Source: an uncultured Dialister sp.
GTDB taxonomy: Bacteria; Bacillota; Negativicutes; Veillonellales; Dialisteraceae
Assembly (NCBI GenBank): GCA_900314595.1
Contig: OMVW01000072.1
Location: 1-8,237 of the forward strand
Length of the DNA: 8,237 bases
Reading direction: 5' to 3'
Shown: positions 5,260 through 8,237 of the stretch, one piece after another
How the letters are laid out: the number at the start of each line of letters is the position of its first letter
Numbering within the stretch: position 1 is the stretch's first letter
Translations under genes and position numbers: made by a program
Notes under the pieces: model-generated
What the model was told of the DNA's origin: nothing
The model's input: the letters and a program-made list of their open reading frames with translations, nothing else
The model's database searches: none

Positions 5260-5288
5260 TTTTAGTATATTTAGGAATGTGATAAAAT
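5260..5288 (+). promoter_or_regulatory. Possible promoter of the PLP-enzyme/transporter operon
   Basis: The stretch 5216-5330 turns sharply AT-rich after the GC-rich repeats. TAAAAT (5283-5288) is a reasonable -10 box; TTTTAG (5260-5265) at 17 bases is a poor -35. The leader would be about 48 bases. Exact position is uncertain. Confidence 0.35.
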
Positions 5289-5342
5289 CAGGCAAATGTT
5301 AGTTTTAAGTAATTTAGGATAGTAGCTATAGGAGGAGTTGTC

Positions 5343-6620
5343 ATGACAAATTACCTGGAAAATTTATTCACTGATGAAGAATTGAAAATCCTGCGTGATC
5401 AGTTTTACTATGTAGATACTGATTACAAGGGACGCAAGCGTGTCTTTTTCGACAATGCCGGTGGTGCATTGCGCTTGAAGAAATGTGAAGAAGATTTCGC
5501 TAAAATCGATGCTCTTCCGGATTGTGCCGAACACGCGAATCAGGCAGCCCTTGAATTATTTGAAGTAGAAAATAAAGGCCGGGCTGATGCACGTCTTCTG
5601 TTCAACGCCAGGCATGGTGTCATTGCCACAGGCTATACGGCGACACAGCTGATGATGTATGTGGCCAATGTCATTAGCGCCAATGCCGTCGGCACAAATG
5701 TGGTTACTACGGCTCTGGAACATCCGTCAGCCTTTGACGCAATGGCAATCAACGCTGAGAAATACCATCGTGAACTGCGTGTAGCGCCGGCTAACCCTGT
5801 AACCGGTGGTATCGATGCAGAAACGGTCCTTTCCCTGGTTGATAAGGATACGGCAGTATTAAGCGTCATGTCCGCATCGAATATTTCTGGTCACATCATG
5901 GACATCGGAACCATTGCCAGGGAAGCACGGAAAATCAACCCGGATATTTACATCATAAGCGATGCCGTACAGCATGCGCCTCACGGGGCTCTTGATCCGG
6001 AATCCTGTGGTGTCGATGCAATGAATATGGCACCCTATAAATTCTTCGGTATCCGCGGTTTCTCCCTCATGTACCTGTCCGACCGGGTCAAAGATCTGCC
6101 TCATGATAAGGCCATCTGCCTGAAAAGTGATCAGTGGGAAAGCGGCAGCCCCGCCTCCGCTCACTTCGTTGCCATTTCGGCCATTGTCGATTACGTTGCT
6201 TCCATTGGGAAATGGGTATCGCCGGATGAAACTGACCGCCGCAAGCTCTTCGAACTTGGGATGGCCCGTCTGGCAGCTCACGAACAGGCACTGCTTTATA
6301 TCCTTCTGGAAGGAACGGATAAAGTCGAAGGCCTGCGTCATATGAAGGGCGTAACCGTAAAGATGGATGACCCTGATTTAACGAAGAGAGACTTTATTAC
6401 AGGCATTGAATTTGACAATATGCCGGCTGATAAGGCGAGAGAAGAACTTGAGAAATATGGTTTCGTCACCTTCGAACGACTGGCATCGAGCCCCTATTCT
6501 GATCGTATGCTGAAACAATTCGATTCAGAAGGCGTCGTCCGTTTGTCACCGCTCCATATCAACACACCGGCAGAAATGGAACAATTCCTGCTGGCTGCCA
6601 AAAAAGTTGCTTCATTATGA
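5343..6620 (+). CDS. Aminotransferase class V-fold PLP-dependent enzyme
   Basis: A 425-residue cytoplasmic enzyme, full length for the fold-type I, class V family. Visible landmarks are FFDNAGGAL (35-43), TGYTATQ (96-102, phosphate-binding region), ALEHPSAFD (124-132, with H127 expected to stack on the cofactor ring), SDAVQHAPHG (D207 for the pyridine nitrogen, Q210) and APYKFFGIRG with the Schiff-base lysine K233. The ESGSPAS segment matches the E-x-G-T-P region of SufS-like proteins, and VRLSPLHINT is the usual C-terminal motif. The catalytic-cysteine loop of SufS-type desulfurases (RxGHHC) is absent: the corresponding stretch (about 375-402) has no cysteine. Cysteine desulfurase activity is thus unlikely; an epimerase, lyase or aminotransferase acting on an amino acid fits better. 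Start: ATG with GGAGGAG (5331-5337) five bases ahead. It is followed after 44 bases by an NhaC-family transporter with no terminator between, so they probably form one operon. Fold is certain, substrate unknown. Confidence 0.9.
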   Translation: MTNYLENLFTDEELKILRDQFYYVDTDYKGRKRVFFDNAGGALRLKKCEEDFAKIDALPDCAEHANQAALELFEVENKGRADARLLFNARHGVIATGYTATQLMMYVANVISANAVGTNVVTTALEHPSAFDAMAINAEKYHRELRVAPANPVTGGIDAETVLSLVDKDTAVLSVMSASNISGHIMDIGTIAREARKINPDIYIISDAVQHAPHGALDPESCGVDAMNMAPYKFFGIRGFSLMYLSDRVKDLPHDKAICLKSDQWESGSPASAHFVAISAIVDYVASIGKWVSPDETDRRKLFELGMARLAAHEQALLYILLEGTDKVEGLRHMKGVTVKMDDPDLTKRDFITGIEFDNMPADKAREELEKYGFVTFERLASSPYSDRMLKQFDSEGVVRLSPLHINTPAEMEQFLLAAKKVASL

Positions 6621-6664
6621 TACCACGTTCATATTAAAATTTTTCTAAGAAACGGGGGCTCACA

Positions 6665-8035
6665 ATGGAAGAAAAAGCTCAATTTCACTTTGGAATGGCC
6701 GGCCCATGGATTACCATTATTTTCCTGCTGGCCGGCATGATAGCCAGCACTATACTTCACAAAGGTATGGCAGGTCTGTTGATTGTATGTTTCACTGCAC
6801 TTTTTATCGGGTTCCTCCTGGCAAAGGATAAAAAGAATTTCGGTAAGATCACCATTACAGGTCTGCAAAATAGTATTCTGGGTACAATTACTGTTGCCTT
6901 TCTGTTTGCAGGAATTCTGGCACAACTCATGCGCCAGAGCGGGCTCATCGATGCTCGTATTTATGGCATTACGAGCATTGGATTCAGCGCCGGATTCGTA
7001 CCAGCTGCGGCCTTTATTATCTGCATGATCATTTCTACCGCCTGCGGTACCAGTACCGGTTCAGTTGCTGCAGTTGCTCCTGTCCTGGTTCCGGTTGCTC
7101 ATGGTTTGGGCATTGATCTGGGTCTCATCTGCGGGGCAATCGTCAGCGGTGCCATTTTCGGTGATAATTTAGCACCCATTTCGGATACTACAATTGCGTC
7201 TGCCCTGACACAGGAAGCAAAAATTAATGATGTTGTACGGACCCGGCTGCCTTATTCCCTGATTTCGGCTGCCGTTTCACTCGTCCTTTTCATTTTCATT
7301 GGACAATCAATGGCGGCAGGTACTCATCCGGATATTGCTTCAAAAACTATTGTCATGCAATCTTATGTCCTGCTCCTTCTGCCTTTCATTATGGTCTTCA
7401 TGATGCGCAAGGGCTGGGATATTATGGCGACACTGCTGATCTGTGATATCGCCGGGGTCATCATCAACCTGTGCCTGGGCTGCATCAGTCCGGCTGTCAT
7501 GTTCAGCGGAAAAGGGCCTGTCGTAAGCGGTATGATGGGTATGATGGTTCTGCTCGTATACGTCATCCTTTTATTCATGATCCTGCAAATCATGAAGGCC
7601 AGTGGTGCGTTTGAACAGCTTGGCACAAGCATGATGAAATGGTGCAAATCCTATCGTTCCGGCGAACTGGTCGTTTTTGCCAATGCGGCTATTGGTTCAA
7701 TCATTACCGGTGGCAGCAGCCCCTCTATCATCTTCTTTGGCCCCTTTGTCCGGCAAATTACAAAGGAACTGGGAATTGACCGCTGCCGCGGCGCCAACAT
7801 TCTGGATGGTACAGCTTGCGGCATAACGGGATTAATGCCCCATGGCAATCCGAACCTCGTCTCCATTGGCGTTGTTATGGCTATTCCCGGGGTCGACCCG
7901 TCCTTCTCATTCCTCAATATACTCCCGTACAACTATCACTGCTGGGGATTATTAATCATCTTTTTACTCAGCATTATGACAGGCATTGGGCGCCGGTTTG
8001 AAAAACCTGTCCTTGAAGAAGGACAGGAACGGTGA
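6665..8035 (+). CDS. NhaC-family Na+/H+-coupled antiporter/transporter
   Basis: A 456-residue inner-membrane protein with about 11-12 hydrophobic segments (approximately 14-33, 36-53, 68-88, 101-122, 133-165, 196-216, 233-248, 253-275, 287-311, 334-356, 388-408, 424-443). The family signature GAIFGDNLAPISDTTIASA (162-180) is intact, including D167 and D174. Further conserved glycine- and serine-rich stretches are ACGTSTGS (126-133), TGGSSPSI (348-355) and MPHGNPNL (391-398). NhaC-type carriers include sodium/proton antiporters and relatives that exchange organic acids (malate/lactate) or take up amino acids with sodium. Pairing with a PLP enzyme favours an amino-acid or organic-acid substrate over plain ion exchange, but this is inference. 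Start: ATG at 6665 with a GGGGG run (6654-6658) as a weak ribosome site. I see no promoter in the 44-base gap, and a strong terminator follows 12 bases after the stop. Confidence 0.9.
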   Translation: MEEKAQFHFGMAGPWITIIFLLAGMIASTILHKGMAGLLIVCFTALFIGFLLAKDKKNFGKITITGLQNSILGTITVAFLFAGILAQLMRQSGLIDARIYGITSIGFSAGFVPAAAFIICMIISTACGTSTGSVAAVAPVLVPVAHGLGIDLGLICGAIVSGAIFGDNLAPISDTTIASALTQEAKINDVVRTRLPYSLISAAVSLVLFIFIGQSMAAGTHPDIASKTIVMQSYVLLLLPFIMVFMMRKGWDIMATLLICDIAGVIINLCLGCISPAVMFSGKGPVVSGMMGMMVLLVYVILLFMILQIMKASGAFEQLGTSMMKWCKSYRSGELVVFANAAIGSIITGGSSPSIIFFGPFVRQITKELGIDRCRGANILDGTACGITGLMPHGNPNLVSIGVVMAIPGVDPSFSFLNILPYNYHCWGLLIIFLLSIMTGIGRRFEKPVLEEGQER

Positions 8036-8047
8036 TTTTTCCTCTAT

Positions 8048-8085
8048 GCAGCAGGCAGGTCAGATGATCTGCCTGCTGTTTTTTT
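8048..8085 (+). terminator. Terminator of the PLP-enzyme/transporter operon
   Basis: CAGCAGGCAG (8049-8058) pairs perfectly with CTGCCTGCTG (8069-8078), 10 bp with a 10-base loop, followed by seven T. It starts 12 bases after the transporter stop. Confidence 0.92.
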
Positions 8086-8091
8086 ATGCTT

Positions 8092-8157
8092 TTAAATCTT
8101 TTGGATATATTCTTTTAACTCCTCTTCGAACAGCTTGTTAATAGCAATGTCATTAAC
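8092..8157 (-). pseudogene. Possible C-terminal remnant of a gene on the minus strand
   Basis: The minus strand reads 21 codons, including DIAINKLFEEELKEYIQKI, to a TAA at 8094-8092. A TAA at 8160-8158 closes the frame upstream and no start codon lies between. The charged helix-like composition looks protein-derived, but the stretch is short and AT-rich, so chance is a real possibility. The terminator at 8049-8078 would also fold in the minus direction. Confidence 0.2.
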
Positions 8158-8182
8158 TTAAGAAATTCATAAAATAGTTCAA

Positions 8183-8210
8183 GTACGCATCGAAAGGTGC
8201 GTGCTTTTTT
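8183..8210 (+). terminator. Second intrinsic terminator with GAAA loop
   Basis: GTACGCATC (8183-8191) pairs with GGTGCGTGC (8196-8204), 9 bp including two G-T pairs, closed by a GAAA tetraloop (8192-8195) and followed by six T. No gene on the plus strand ends before it; the previous terminator is about 100 bases upstream. It may be a backup terminator, the 3' end of a small RNA in 8086-8210, or a leader attenuator for a gene beyond the window. Confidence 0.7.
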
Positions 8211-8237
8211 GTGCAAAAAAGTCGAAAAAAATACGAC

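Noticed and set aside
5859..6341. 160-codon minus-strand frame inside the PLP-enzyme gene
   Set aside because: Antisense shadow; the plus strand contains the catalytic lysine and cofactor motifs of a full-length enzyme.

Overview
The window looks like chromosomal accessory DNA from an anaerobic Firmicute, most plausibly a Negativicute (Dialister/Megasphaera-like). The grounds are roughly 50% GC, AGGAGG-type ribosome sites, intrinsic terminators, a DUF1703-type AAA-ATPase/PD-(D/E)XK protein, an NhaC-family transporter, and intergenic GC-rich dyads of the CTCCCC...GGGGAG kind that I associate with that class. The assignment is inference and no marker gene is present.

Left and centre (1-5260): cargo genes sit between copies of a complex non-coding repeat. 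Copy R1 (about 102-495) is followed by a toxin-antitoxin operon (609-1238) with a good promoter, a possible operator palindrome and a strong terminator. Its toxin gene is interrupted by an in-frame TAA. Copy R2 (about 1318-1655) and a 9-bp-iteron/hairpin element come next, then a 551-residue AAA-ATPase/PD-(D/E)XK gene (2023-3678) with its own terminator. Copy R3 (about 3733-4176) follows, and then about 1 kb of tandem and nested repeats (4186-5177). R2 and R3 carry the same sub-elements in the same order, so the layout reads R1-[TA]-R2-[AAA/nuclease]-R3-[tandem repeats].

The repeats fall into interlocking types. R half-units (130-165 bp) combine a conserved head, GC-rich hairpins whose arms change together between copies, and the dyad ATCGATTCGAAGAATCGAT. 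G elements are variable numbers of a 9-bp unit (about NTCGTGACT) followed by a GC hairpin and a T-rich run. H elements are short units starting CATGGAAG, with nine recognisable copies. B units are about 313 bp, two full copies in tandem plus one partial. None keeps a conserved reading frame across copies, so I treat them as DNA or RNA structural elements.

Right (5260-8237): an ordinary two-gene operon. A class-V-aminotransferase-fold PLP enzyme (5343-6620) lies 44 bases upstream of an NhaC-family sodium/proton-coupled carrier (6665-8035), closed by a strong terminator. The pairing suggests uptake or exchange of an amino acid or organic acid plus its PLP-dependent conversion; the substrate cannot be read from the sequence. 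A second terminator-shaped hairpin with a GAAA loop (8183-8210) has no gene in front of it.
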